Origin: Phytomonas francai
Lineage: Eukaryota > Euglenozoa > Kinetoplastea > Trypanosomatida > Trypanosomatidae
Length of the DNA stretch: 64,000 bases
Reading direction: 5' to 3'
Assembly: GCA_001766655.1 (NCBI GenBank)
Contig: MJCC01000002.1
Span: 1,207,027 to 1,271,026 of the forward strand
Shown here: in pieces, positions 9,155 to 18,938 of the stretch
Position numbering within the stretch: position 1 is the first letter of the stretch
Layout: the number at the start of each line of letters is the position of its first letter
Made by a program: the position numbers and the translations under genes
Notes under the pieces: generated by a model
Databases searched by the model: none
What the model was told of the DNA's origin: nothing
The model's input: the letters and a program-made list of their open reading frames with translations, nothing else

Positions 9155-10672
9155 TTAAAGACAGTTACCCTGCACGCATGGATAGTTGTCACCGATACCC
9201 AACATATCCTGAATATTTGCCATCCATATGTCACGCTCTTCATCTGACTTAGCTTGGAAAAGCATGCGTTTGCCTGTTGTACAGGCGACCGCGAAAACAT
9301 GGGGGGTGTTTGTCCCGGTATACTTTGGAGGCACCGGAAATGCGTCCTCAATGTCGGAAAACAGGGTCGGGATGCATTGTTGGGCCAGGGTTTCCTTCGA
9401 GATCGTCAAAAAAAGGGTAGCATTTCGAAGTTTGGGGATATTATTGTCGCCGTCATCGCCGCGATAGAGCTCAGCTCGGATGCAAAGATAGCGGCGCTTC
9501 CAGTTCACACACTGGCTTTGTTTTTTGATAAATCCTTCGAAAACTGTGACTTCTCCAGGGTTAGAAACCGACTGCCCACCCTCCAGAACAACCGAATGGG
9601 TTGTAGCGACACTGCTGGACTTATCCATCAAGCTTCGAATACGTCGACGTTCTGGTTTAAGGGAGAGCTTTGTTTGCTGAATTTGCGTAGCGATCGTTTC
9701 GCGGAGGTGACCCTGGAAGATGGGTTGAGATTGAACAATCTCTAATAGGCCCGACATGAAAAGTTTCCAGATAGGTGTATCGAGAAGCTTGGTGCTTGAA
9801 GGACGTAGCGTCGGGTCTCCACTTAGCAACGACGCTACGACTTCGCACATTTCTGGGCTAACCTTGCTCGGTAACGGATCGTACTGTCCGGCCAACGTCT
9901 TCTGCATCACTTCGTTCATGTTAGATCCATCAAAAGGCCTCTTCAGGGTCAGCAATTCATACAGAAGAACACCTAAAGAAAACATATCCGCCTTCTTGCT
10001 ATACGGCTTGCGGCGCCAGATCTCCGGCGCAACATAGTAGGGTGTACCGCAAAAAGTCCGACCGACGTCCTCTGAGACAGTAACCGTGTATGTCTTGCTG
10101 AAACCAAAGTCACCCAACTTCACAAGCCCATTGCTGCAAAGCAAGATATTCGCACTTTTGATGTCACGGTGAATCATATGACGTGAGTGCACGTGATGAA
10201 CTGCGAGCAAAACCTGAAGAAACAGCATGCCCGCTTCATGTTCTTCAAAAAAATGGCCTGTTTTAGCCCGACTTCTGATTTCTTGCCGCAAGTCTCCAGC
10301 ATTGGCGTAGTCCAAGACGAGAGAAATCATTTGAACATTTTCAGGATTTTGTGGATCCCTCTTCGCAAGATCCTCGTGACACTTTAAAATCGAGAAGTAG
10401 TCGCAATTCAGCAAGCAATGCACTTCAGCCTGTGCTCGGTTCTTGTCGGCCTCGGACATGCCCTCCATGTCGACAAACTTCACTGCAAACGGCTCGCCAT
10501 CCGAGGTTCGTTTCGCATACAAGACCGTTCCAGTCGCACCTGAGCCGAGAACACGACTAATCCAGTATGGGCTACCGATCTCCTTTGCCGTAGCCTCATC
10601 TTTGGCAAAACTTCCACTAAAGGCCCGACACACACGACGGATCATCGCATCACTGGAGACTTCCTGAGTCAT
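9155..10672 (-). CDS. NEK-family Ser/Thr kinase with C-terminal PH domain, copy 2
   Basis: 505 residues from an ATG (MTQEVSSDAMIRR). The kinase domain is the same as in copy 1 except for a patch at residues 139-149, GHFFEEHEAGM against SRMFREHEAGL, which changes five residues and reverses one charge. The HRD, DFG and APE motifs are all present, so it should be active. From about residue 355 the sequence departs from copy 1: the linker differs and the PH domain (WKRRYLCIRAEL; DIWMANIQDMLGIG) is clearly homologous but diverged. The pair therefore looks like one catalytic module kept homogeneous and joined to two different targeting modules. The family resembles T. brucei NrkA/NrkB. Confidence 0.93.
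   Translation of the reverse strand: MTQEVSSDAMIRRVCRAFSGSFAKDEATAKEIGSPYWISRVLGSGATGTVLYAKRTSDGEPFAVKFVDMEGMSEADKNRAQAEVHCLLNCDYFSILKCHEDLAKRDPQNPENVQMISLVLDYANAGDLRQEIRSRAKTGHFFEEHEAGMLFLQVLLAVHHVHSRHMIHRDIKSANILLCSNGLVKLGDFGFSKTYTVTVSEDVGRTFCGTPYYVAPEIWRRKPYSKKADMFSLGVLLYELLTLKRPFDGSNMNEVMQKTLAGQYDPLPSKVSPEMCEVVASLLSGDPTLRPSSTKLLDTPIWKLFMSGLLEIVQSQPIFQGHLRETIATQIQQTKLSLKPERRRIRSLMDKSSSVATTHSVVLEGGQSVSNPGEVTVFEGFIKKQSQCVNWKRRYLCIRAELYRGDDGDNNIPKLRNATLFLTISKETLAQQCIPTLFSDIEDAFPVPPKYTGTNTPHVFAVACTTGKRMLFQAKSDEERDIWMANIQDMLGIGDNYPCVQGNCL
9667..10649 (-). repeat. Near-identical block shared by the two NEK genes (copy 2)
   Basis: Partner of 6891-7873. The diversified patch lies at 10228-10258 and the isolated substitution at 10112. 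Confidence 0.9.
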
Positions 10673-10884
10673 TATGTAAGGGGAAAAAATTGAAATAATG
10701 TATGAAACTTTTGGATTTATTTCTTTCTAATTCACAACAGATGACTTTACAACAGTTCTGCCTTGAAGACAATTTATCTCTGAAAGGTTTAAAAGGTTAA
10801 TAAAAAAAAATCTTAAAAAGAAAAGAGAAATATAGCGTAATGGGGTTATATATAAATAGAAAATCATAACTAGCAATCATGATG

Positions 10885-10928
<44 letters not shown>

Positions 10929-10937
10929 GCATATATA
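10885..10937. repeat. (AC)n(AT)n compound microsatellite
   Basis: About 12 AC units run directly into about 10 AT units, followed by a short interrupted AT tail. It lies between the NEK copy 2 start codon and the likely splice acceptor near 11187, so it may be transcribed within the 5' UTR as UG/UA repeats. Confidence 0.9.
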
Positions 10938-11186
10938 CCCCTCCTCATGCATACATTTAGCGAAGTGAAAATAAGGAACGAATGTACAGCCATATCCTGA
11001 CACATTTTCAAAATTTACTTCCAGCAAAATAACTATATTATGTTTGAGGAAGAAAATGGTAAAAATTCCGAAGAAAATAATCTAAACGAGGAAACGAAAA
11101 TTCGTACAGACGTATCCATATAGTTATTCTTTTCAACAGGAGTATAACGAGTAAAAGCTGAATTTGCACGCCCAACCGTTCTTAGC

Positions 11187-11227
11187 CTAATGAGAGGCGG
11201 GAGGGGGGAGAGAGAGAGGGAGAAACG
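11187..11227 (-). promoter_or_regulatory. Candidate spliced-leader acceptor for NEK copy 2
   Basis: On the minus strand a nearly pure pyrimidine tract of about 35 nt ends in CTCATTAG, with the AG at 11187-11188. This is the strongest tract in the spacer. Use of it would give a 5' UTR of about 515 nt containing the dinucleotide repeat. An acceptor closer to the ATG is possible. Confidence 0.5.
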
Positions 11228-11483
11228 CCCCATTTTCCCTTTGTCAGTTTTCCTCCCTATACTGCATACTCCAAGAAAAATTGTTTGCTCCAAGAGCTGA
11301 AAAGATACTAGAGTTCAATATGTAGGCTGTTATAAACACATGTTTGTTCGTAGCAAATACTTGGCATGAGCTTATTGAATTTGGCCCACCCTTCCCTCTG
11401 AAACGTTTCTCTGAAATGATTGGCTTTCTTATTCCAGATATTTGAAAAGATCCGTCTGAAAAAAAAAACTAAGAAAAACGAAA

Positions 11484-14003
11484 CTAAGAATACTGCCTAG
11501 CCCTTTTGATGGCTTTCTTTACCAAATCCGTGCCCCGACCCTTCATGAGTCGATCCTGTAACAGGGACTTCTGCGATCCAAAATCTGCCACAGTTGGTCG
11601 ATTCGGATATTGTTTTTTGATCAGCTCCTGCCAAGATTCGCAGAAAAGTTGTAGGCAGCCTATACAGTACTCACAAACTGCACACAATGCAGGCGATATA
11701 TGGAACATGGAGGGCTTTTTCGAATTGGCGGGCCCCTCGAAAGACTCTGGGAGTGGCGTCCCATTAGATGTGACAGCTTTGATCCTGTTTCCTAGTATCG
11801 GAGAGGATGTTGCAAAGGACATCAAGAGCTTTTTCTTTTGAAGGGCATCCAAGGAAAGACCGACAAATGTCAGCACTATAAGCACAAAGGGTAAATCTCG
11901 GCTAAGCATTTGCGACCCCGCTTCTATTTGCGGTGTGGAGGCCAACGAAAAAAGGCTTTCGGAAGGGCTAGGAGGGGTAGGTGATTGGCAGAGATGCCAA
12001 AGGGTCTGCGTCAGGCCCGCATAGCTGGAGAACATGTAAAGCAGCTGTAGTAACCCTACCATGCCGGTATCGCGAAGATCCGTACTTGGGTTGCTGCCCT
12101 GGAAGCCAATCGCTTCCCACAACGAGGAGTCGTAAAGGGGAAGGGCAGGTTGTTCGACCCCTACCTGCTTCGCTAAGGACGAATTCCGAATGGATACGAT
12201 TTGATCGCGTGGCCGTCCACTTTCTGTGTCTATGAGGACGTAGTAGATAGTTAACAAGATACGTTTATGAACGACGTCCCCGGGGTTATAGGAAGTTGAT
12301 TTGAGCCGAGTCACAATTTTCAGCCCTTCTTTCCACGACGTTGTGGTTAAAACGGGACGTGCCGTAACCTCAACCGCATTATTTTGCTTTTTTTTATGGT
12401 CAAGAACATTACCATTTTGATTTTCATCAAGGCAGAAGCAGGAAAAAAATGAATTCAGCTTTTTCAGTGCTAAGGGTTCATGGTCAACCTTGACATTAGC
12501 GTTCAGTAGCTTCGCAGCCTCCACAAATGAAATTGCGATAATCATCTCTTTGTTCTCCAAGGTACGCAGAATTTTTTTATTCTTAGAATCCAAAATCCGA
12601 TTTTGGTTTTCAGTAGCCATGTATGGTGATGAGATATCAGACGTGTTGAATGGGCTAACTACAATAGTATCAACATCGTAGTCCATGTTGCCGGAGGAAG
12701 CAGACTCTCGATGAAAGTAAACTATCTGAACTGGGATGTCCGCTGAGGCACCAGGTTTCGTCGACGGAAACAGTTCCTTTGACTTGCCATTCTTAAAGAG
12801 TGTATGCCCATTTTTCACCATAGCCATAGCTGCTGCTGAGGCTACCATTACACTACGGCCATTATAACTTTTCCGATCCAAATCATAGTAACGCATAAAT
12901 TCAGAGGATGACGGACGAAGCGGTGGCATATCGTAAGAGGAGATAGAAATCGCAGAGGATTCCACCCTAGATGATGCCAAAGGCTCCATTAATGCACTTT
13001 CCGTTGTTGAATGCCGCTTCGATGGCACTAAGAGTCCCATTGGGAGTTTACCCTCATAAAGCATTCCATCGTTGTTGTTACCGTCATTATCATGCCATCT
13101 ATTGCCACCTCCGGATCCTGCAATCAGACTAGATTTGTATTGTCGTTTTGTGAAAGATAAACCACTGAAGTCCTCATCAAAGCTTGACGTGGCGCTTACG
13201 TTAAAGGTTAGAAGGGTGTTGTTTTCAATACAGTTCGTGGCTGCCGCTAGGGGGGTGTCGCTCACGGTACGAGGAGAAGTTCTGCCTTCCATATTTGATT
13301 CACTCCTCAGCCCTGTACCTTGATGTGTTTGATGCAAATCTACATAATCGTTGTGTATAGGAGTCTCTACTTCCACCGTGCTAGGGCTCATCAACACCCT
13401 TAAAGCTGCATCTGGTGTGTTGCCGATGCCATTGTGCTCGCGGGCAAGCGACATGTTATTACTTTGTACACTCCGACTTGTACTTCTTCCAACACCAGAG
13501 GAAGGTGAAAGTGGAGAATAATTATACGGGTCCACGAATGTATTATTTCCCTCCGTCGGTGCATACGAATCAGAATCGTGACTATTACCCTTGATTTCAA
13601 TCAAATGCGCTTTTCCACATTTTGGAGAGTTGGACTCCGGGTGTATCTCATCTGGTGAAGACTTCCTTACACCCGCCTCATTCACGAGCACCTGTGAGGG
13701 GAGCTTGGTCATATTCTTTATATCAGAAATAATAGATATTGCCGATTTTTTGGATGACTTCTTTGCAAAAACCCTCGTGATGGTACCGCTATAGGGAGAA
13801 CTTTGGCCAATTGAATAAAAAGCGCCAAGGTCTATGTTTTCATCAGAGTGTGATCCTTGGAGCAGTGCATTGGGATCTCTTTGCGAAACAGCTGCCTCGT
13901 GACCCGCTTTGTTTTCAGGCTGCTGCTGTGATTCTGGTTGAACTCCTGAACACGGTTGTTTTCTGTATTCATTTAAAACAGCATTCTTTCGAAGTAGCAG
14001 CAT
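11484..14003 (-). CDS. ELMO-domain protein with long disordered N-terminus
   Basis: 839 residues from an ATG. The N-terminal 530 or so residues are Ser/Asn-rich and probably disordered, with no recognisable domain. The C-terminal part, about 545-800, is an ELMO/CED-12 domain. The key segment near residue 628 is WEAIGFQGSNPSTDLRDTG, the family's W-x3-GFQG-x-P-x-TDxRxxG, followed by GLLQLLYMF and the buried helix DLPFVLIVLTFVGLSLDAL. ELMOD proteins act as GTPase-activating proteins for Arf/Arl GTPases, with the Arg of the TDxR motif thought to be catalytic; it is kept here. Large ELMO proteins instead work with DOCK exchange factors. No PH or armadillo region is seen, so an ELMOD-type role is more likely. 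Membrane traffic or flagellar Arl biology is an inference only. Confidence 0.8.
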   Translation of the reverse strand: MLLLRKNAVLNEYRKQPCSGVQPESQQQPENKAGHEAAVSQRDPNALLQGSHSDENIDLGAFYSIGQSSPYSGTITRVFAKKSSKKSAISIISDIKNMTKLPSQVLVNEAGVRKSSPDEIHPESNSPKCGKAHLIEIKGNSHDSDSYAPTEGNNTFVDPYNYSPLSPSSGVGRSTSRSVQSNNMSLAREHNGIGNTPDAALRVLMSPSTVEVETPIHNDYVDLHQTHQGTGLRSESNMEGRTSPRTVSDTPLAAATNCIENNTLLTFNVSATSSFDEDFSGLSFTKRQYKSSLIAGSGGGNRWHDNDGNNNDGMLYEGKLPMGLLVPSKRHSTTESALMEPLASSRVESSAISISSYDMPPLRPSSSEFMRYYDLDRKSYNGRSVMVASAAAMAMVKNGHTLFKNGKSKELFPSTKPGASADIPVQIVYFHRESASSGNMDYDVDTIVVSPFNTSDISSPYMATENQNRILDSKNKKILRTLENKEMIIAISFVEAAKLLNANVKVDHEPLALKKLNSFFSCFCLDENQNGNVLDHKKKQNNAVEVTARPVLTTTSWKEGLKIVTRLKSTSYNPGDVVHKRILLTIYYVLIDTESGRPRDQIVSIRNSSLAKQVGVEQPALPLYDSSLWEAIGFQGSNPSTDLRDTGMVGLLQLLYMFSSYAGLTQTLWHLCQSPTPPSPSESLFSLASTPQIEAGSQMLSRDLPFVLIVLTFVGLSLDALQKKKLLMSFATSSPILGNRIKAVTSNGTPLPESFEGPANSKKPSMFHISPALCAVCEYCIGCLQLFCESWQELIKKQYPNRPTVADFGSQKSLLQDRLMKGRGTDLVKKAIKRARQYS

Positions 14004-14632
14004 TATACTTGTATTTTGTTTAATAGTACATAAAAAAATGTATAAAACCTTTTTAATCCTTCAGGAGTACTCTGATAAAGAATATATACAGACTTACATA
14101 TGTTATTATATATTTTACAAAGAATTTTATTTTTTTGGTGAGGAAGAGAATTGGAGGGAAGATTCATGAATTTTGTAATAGGAATTAAATAACTATTAAA
14201 AAGAGAGGAACACCACTATTCGTATGCGTCACTCTTCTTATCGAATTTTTTGGAATAAAAACTCCATTTTCGTCACCACAATGGCAAAATGGGGGAGGAG
14301 AGAGGGGAAGTATCCAGAGATAATAGCCACAGAGGCAGCGAAGCAATAATTTTCTATACCAGACTCTAAACCATCTACAACAAAAGACGAATCTAAATTT
14401 TATAAAATAAGGAGTAATATTAGTAGATTTTCGAAAAGTTCAAGATAAATTAATCTTTAAAAATTTAATTAGTTGATAGCTAGTTACTATCGTATAAGAA
14501 AAAGCTCTTGATTGTTGCTGTAACGGAAAACATTGGGATTCTAAAACATTGATTGGATTGGCAAACATTGAAGCATATGATTCTATACCCCACCCCTTGA
14601 CCCGTGTCGAATAACTATGCATCAGTGCTGTC
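14004..14632. other. Intergenic spacer, about 630 bp
   Basis: AT-rich, no convincing gene. The minus-strand frame at 14440-14649 has no family signature and overlaps the 3' end of the RING/B-box gene in another frame. Confidence 0.5.
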
Positions 14633-16588
14633 TCATTTATTGTTCTCAAAAAAAGACTCTAAGCGGATCCTAGAAAAATCTTGATGGGTACTTTCTTCAT
14701 CTAAGCGCGACAAACCAGATCTTTGTGGACACAAATGCGAGCTCTGCGGCAATTCGCTGATTTCGCTATGCACAGCTTTGCTGATACCCAAGGACCGCTT
14801 TCTTGAGTAAAAACTTGTGCTCTGCGCATTCACCACATCCGTAAATTTTAATAGCTTAAGGTCAAGTGAATGCTTTTGATCATCATAATTACTTGGAAAG
14901 TGAAAAGCAGACCCTTCACTGTCCGAAGCTATCACTTTACCCCGCAGGGGACCTTCTTGGGTTGAGATAAACTCTTTGAAAGAGTCTATCGCTGATGGTT
15001 GAATACCCCCTTCTCGATTGGTACCTGGAGAAGGTAATCCAATCTCGAGGCTTCGGATGGGGGCACCTTTCCCACACACTTTCTCTGTTTTAGATTGAGC
15101 TATCGTGTGACCAGTAGTAGCATCCATTGTGGAGCCTAACCCAAGATCGTTTACATTATCCAGACTGAGTCCGAGACGATCTACATTTGTGTCTTCTACA
15201 CGCGTCTGTGATGCGCTCCATAAGAATTCAGTATCGCTTACAAAGTCTAAATGCCCCAGGCAAGAAAGCAACTCCTTGTATTCACGCAAGGACGTCTCGT
15301 TCGTCGTAGTGGTCTTCACATCCGAGTTAGGAAAAAGCGAGAAGGAAGCAAGGCGCTCACGTGCCTCTGGATCCCCAAGCTGTGTGATCAGCTTTGTGGC
15401 AAACCCTTCTATTGCACATATTTGCTGGTTTAAAAATGACGACACCGCAACGTAGCTCTGTTGAATTCTGTCAGCTGAGTTCATAAGCGACACATGATTA
15501 AGTGTGTCAAGGAGCCCCTGGAAGCCATCGTGGCTTGTCCGAAGGACCGTCACGATCCTCGCCGCCATTTTTGCATGCCCCTCGATCATACTCTGGATCT
15601 CCTGCGAGGATGCATCCAGCTGCTCTAAGAGAAACGCCTCACGTCGTTTCAGTGACTCCCGCAACTCCGCAAATACCGAGCTAACCTGCCCCCGCACGTC
15701 TCCTAACCGATCGTCGTACATTCTCTGCAGTAGCTTGGTCTTCTCCTCCGCAGCTTCGGCGTCCTGGGCCGAAGTGGAGAGGACTACAAGATGACGTCCC
15801 ATGGCCTCCTTTGTCTCCGCGGCGATTTCGGGAAGTGGAACCACGGCATGGCCCCGATGGTTACCCTTAAAGCAGCACGTAATGCACACACCCTCTTGGC
15901 ATGTTTGACAAAACAAATCCAAGGGTTGATCAGGGTGCGCCGAGCACTTTCGCGGACCGCGTTGCCGTGCCTTTTCCACCGGCAAAATCTCATGTTGACG
16001 AAAGCGGCCCTTGGTATGCGTAGCCACCTTGCATGCCGAACAAAGCGCAAAGCCACATTGCAAACACATGAATACACATTTTTCCTCCTCACACACGCCA
16101 CACTGATTCCACAAACCAGCAGCAGAGTGGCCTTGTGTGGCTTCGGAGAAAGACGGATTGTTGAACGGGATCGGAAGAACAGGAGGGCCTGTTATTGTAG
16201 AAATCGTCTGGTCCTTGCTAGGGTTAGCTATCCTGCAGCCACAGAGTGGACATGGAAGGAAAAGTGAGCGCGTCGTCGACTCTAAGAGTCGCCCCCACTC
16301 AGCTACGCACTCGCTACAAGCGATGCATGATCGGTTGTTTGATTGCTTTTGCGTTGCGTGAAGTTCGACTGGATTGATAATCTGACCAGAGAAACATAAA
16401 GGACAAAAAGCGTCTATCGTATTCTCATGTGTCTGTGACTTTGCATCATCTTTTTTCGGAGCTTCAATGCATTCCACAGGGTTCAGAGGACTCCCAACAC
16501 AATTGTCAGGCTCGATCTTTAGCGGGGTCAAAGAAGTCGTTTTTCTGTCAGAAATCCACTCTACTGCTGATGGAGACTCATCTTCCAT
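14633..16588 (-). CDS. TRIM-like RING / tandem B-box / coiled-coil protein
   Basis: 651 residues from an ATG. A RING-like cluster spans about 62-118: CPLC at 62-65, CIACSEC at 88-94, CPLCGC at 113-118. A first B-box-like finger covers about 163-199 (CGVC, CLQC, CSAC, paired His). A second, canonical B-box follows with C215-x2-H218, C227-x2-C230, C235-x2-C238, H244-x2-H247. Residues from about 258 to 345 form a charged coiled coil. This RBCC order defines TRIM proteins, usually ubiquitin E3 ligases that self-assemble through the coiled coil. No SPRY, NHL or other known C-terminal domain is visible; the last 240 residues are Ser-rich. E3 activity is inferred: the RING is irregular and may lack the full ligand set. 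Confidence 0.82.
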   Translation of the reverse strand: MEDESPSAVEWISDRKTTSLTPLKIEPDNCVGSPLNPVECIEAPKKDDAKSQTHENTIDAFCPLCFSGQIINPVELHATQKQSNNRSCIACSECVAEWGRLLESTTRSLFLPCPLCGCRIANPSKDQTISTITGPPVLPIPFNNPSFSEATQGHSAAGLWNQCGVCEEEKCVFMCLQCGFALCSACKVATHTKGRFRQHEILPVEKARQRGPRKCSAHPDQPLDLFCQTCQEGVCITCCFKGNHRGHAVVPLPEIAAETKEAMGRHLVVLSTSAQDAEAAEEKTKLLQRMYDDRLGDVRGQVSSVFAELRESLKRREAFLLEQLDASSQEIQSMIEGHAKMAARIVTVLRTSHDGFQGLLDTLNHVSLMNSADRIQQSYVAVSSFLNQQICAIEGFATKLITQLGDPEARERLASFSLFPNSDVKTTTTNETSLREYKELLSCLGHLDFVSDTEFLWSASQTRVEDTNVDRLGLSLDNVNDLGLGSTMDATTGHTIAQSKTEKVCGKGAPIRSLEIGLPSPGTNREGGIQPSAIDSFKEFISTQEGPLRGKVIASDSEGSAFHFPSNYDDQKHSLDLKLLKFTDVVNAQSTSFYSRKRSLGISKAVHSEISELPQSSHLCPQRSGLSRLDEESTHQDFSRIRLESFFENNK

Positions 16589-17133
16589 TATATCACAGAT
16601 TCGAATAACAAAGATCTCAGGTTTCGAAATCCAGTTCTTGGGGTCACCTCTGGTTGCTCAACAATCCTTCACAATAAAACAATGTTGATGCCAATCTAAA
16701 ACGAAGGGGATCTTCTTGAAAAAGGAAAGATATAACCAATAAACAGTTTAATAATGCTACTACTTTTGGTGTTATCGATGCTTCGATATGGAGAATCGCT
16801 TACCGCACCGCCAGGGGCTGCACACGAATGACTGCTGTAATAAGAAGAATGAAAACAAAGGAAATTATCAAAAGCATTTTTATGTAGTAACAGAGCTCGG
16901 AAGGTGGAAATGTGGTAATACTGTAATTTACCAATTCTTTTTCGTTCGGTTGCTCGTTTCTTTGGCTTGTTTTTTTTTTTTATCTAGTATGTTTCTTTGG
17001 GGTGGTGGTGAACTTTCCCATTCGTATGATCTCAAATAAGTGGGGAAAAAAACGTATGTACATTTATTTGCATATGTGGTTCCACCCCCGCGAATGCAAA
17101 AGATAGACAATATCGCTAAATTACTACCTCTCA
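16589..17133. other. Intergenic spacer, about 545 bp
   Basis: No convincing gene. A T-run near 16968-16981 is an A-run in the transcript. The minus-strand frame at 16928-17134 is low complexity and unsupported. Confidence 0.5.
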
Positions 17134-18588
17134 TTAGCTATTTCCATCATATGTACGCTCTTTGCAGGGATCCGCGTAAGTTGCTGATCTAAAATAAATC
17201 ATGGCACGCGATATATCATCATCAGTAATGACTTCGTGGTCCAGTGTCGTTAACTGAGAGAGAATCGAAATCAAGTAGAGATTAACTTGCCGATCAAAGG
17301 GAAAAGTGACGAGCTCGCTAGTCGGATCAATCTCGTAAAGGATTGGCGTAAACCGACACGAGACGAGGGCGTGACGTACCAGGCCGTAGGCGTAAGATAC
17401 GGTGATATCAGCAAAGTTATGACTAGGCATAGCCTTTCTGGACGCTTCACAGCCGCTTCTACCAATGGTATGGGAATTCGCCGTAAAGGGATTAGGTGAT
17501 TCCTGGACGTTATCATTAGTAGGGCCCGCGTTGTCTTCGTACGTGACCTCTGAGCGGCTCAAAAGTTGTTCGGATGTCTCAATATTGTTTCCATGGCCTT
17601 TGATATCACCTCTGGTGGCAAAAAAGTCGTTACTATCCCTGGTGTCCGCATATGCGCTAGATCGCTTATCGCTGCACGAACGCGCTGAGTGAAAGAAAGG
17701 GTTGCCTTTGACTGCTAAATGGCGCAGCAGCTCCTGAGAGGACAGTCCAGTAAAATCCTCGGCGTTTTCTAAATAATTATATGATAAGTCCAGTGTTACC
17801 ATGGTGTGGCATTGCACCAGCGTAAAGTGTAGTTGATCCAACTTGTTATGTGAAAAAATTAGAGTTTCAAGATTAGCGGTCACGTAGGCCACAAAGTGCA
17901 GGTGATTTATACTATTATGAGATAAATCGATGTAACGTAGTAGTCGACTTCCTGCAAACACGCTGATCTCGACAGTGCTGATTCGATTCCAGGAGGTATC
18001 TAGTCGTAACAAACTAGAGAGTTCGGAAAAGTGCGCGTACCGCAAGCTTGTAATGTGGTTATGCGAAACGCAAAGGTTGAATAAGTATTTAAATTTCTGG
18101 AGACCCTCCAATGACTCCAAGAGATTGCCCTCGAGGTACAGTGTTTCTAGCGTCCGCGCGCTGCCCTCGAGGTCACTAAACACAGACTCCCTTAGTTGGT
18201 TATATTTTGCAGAGACAAAAACAAGATTTCTTAAGCCACTCAGGCATTGAAGAGTGGTGAGAGAGTTATTGTCCAAGGTAATATGTTGCAGAAACTCATA
18301 AGACCCTAGCAAATCGATATTACAAAGACCAAGAGCACTCAGGGAGATCTTTGTGTACACGAGCAGCCCCTCCGAATTGTGGTTGAGTGTGGAAAGAGAT
18401 TGATGAATTTGCTCCAGGGATAGTTTCCCGCTTGGAGAACTGGGCGTACCACTAGTACTCTCAGGATCATGAAAGCTTGAGGTTAGTATGGCTTCCTTCA
18501 AGGGACAATCTGACGGGGTCACTTTCTCTTCGTGGAGAAAATCACGCACCGTTTCCGTACTGGCTAAGTTTTTTTCAACCCCGCTCAT
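17134..18588 (-). CDS. Leucine-rich-repeat protein, SDS22/U2A'-like
   Basis: 484 residues from the ATG at 18588 (MSGVEKNLAST); an upstream in-frame TTG was not used. Consecutive repeats of about 22-24 residues cover roughly 95-285, for example LQHITLDNNSLTTLQ, LETLYLEGNLLESLEGL, LLRYIDLSHNSINHL and MVTLDLSYNYLENAEDF, of the short SDS22-like type. Two acidic or Ser-rich stretches follow. The last 80 residues (HALVSCRFTPILYEID; YLISILSQLTTLDHEVIT) resemble a repeat cap in which the final repeat ends with LTTLD followed by an anchor, as in LRRcap proteins. Such proteins are scaffolds, often in the flagellum of kinetoplastids. No enzymatic domain is seen and the partner is unknown. Confidence 0.82.
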   Translation of the reverse strand: MSGVEKNLASTETVRDFLHEEKVTPSDCPLKEAILTSSFHDPESTSGTPSSPSGKLSLEQIHQSLSTLNHNSEGLLVYTKISLSALGLCNIDLLGSYEFLQHITLDNNSLTTLQCLSGLRNLVFVSAKYNQLRESVFSDLEGSARTLETLYLEGNLLESLEGLQKFKYLFNLCVSHNHITSLRYAHFSELSSLLRLDTSWNRISTVEISVFAGSRLLRYIDLSHNSINHLHFVAYVTANLETLIFSHNKLDQLHFTLVQCHTMVTLDLSYNYLENAEDFTGLSSQELLRHLAVKGNPFFHSARSCSDKRSSAYADTRDSNDFFATRGDIKGHGNNIETSEQLLSRSEVTYEDNAGPTNDNVQESPNPFTANSHTIGRSGCEASRKAMPSHNFADITVSYAYGLVRHALVSCRFTPILYEIDPTSELVTFPFDRQVNLYLISILSQLTTLDHEVITDDDISRAMIYFRSATYADPCKERTYDGNS

Positions 18589-18938
18589 GAAAAACGGCAG
18601 TCGGGTATTGCTTTTTATAAGGCACAAAAGTGACGAATGGGGTAATTAAATGAAGCAAAAATGTCTATGAAGCAATGTTTACACTTGATGATAACACCAA
18701 TTGTCGATAATAAATCAATGAAAATATACAAACTCATGTAGGGCGTGTAATAGATACAACAACAACAACTCTATTAATAAAATAATAACTGAAGATCAAT
18801 TATAGAACACTTTGCAAACACGGTCCTGTGGTACGCCGAATCCCAACAAGGCGGTTGCAAGCACAGAGTCCTATAATAATGAAAATCATGTGTGTATAAA
18901 AAAAACACAAAGAACATCTACCGAACGAAGAAATCACG
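18589..18938. other. Intergenic spacer, 350 bp
   Basis: AT-rich spacer between the LRR and Cep57-like genes, with a small ACA triplet run near 18760. Nothing else seen. Confidence 0.5.

Larger units (their letters stand above)
10673..11483. other. Intergenic region upstream of NEK copy 2
   Basis: About 810 bp with a dinucleotide microsatellite near 10.9 kb and a strong pyrimidine tract (on the transcribed strand) near 11.2 kb. The two minus-strand frames here (10797-11027 and 11033-11293) are made of repeats and low-complexity sequence and are not supported as genes. Confidence 0.6.
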
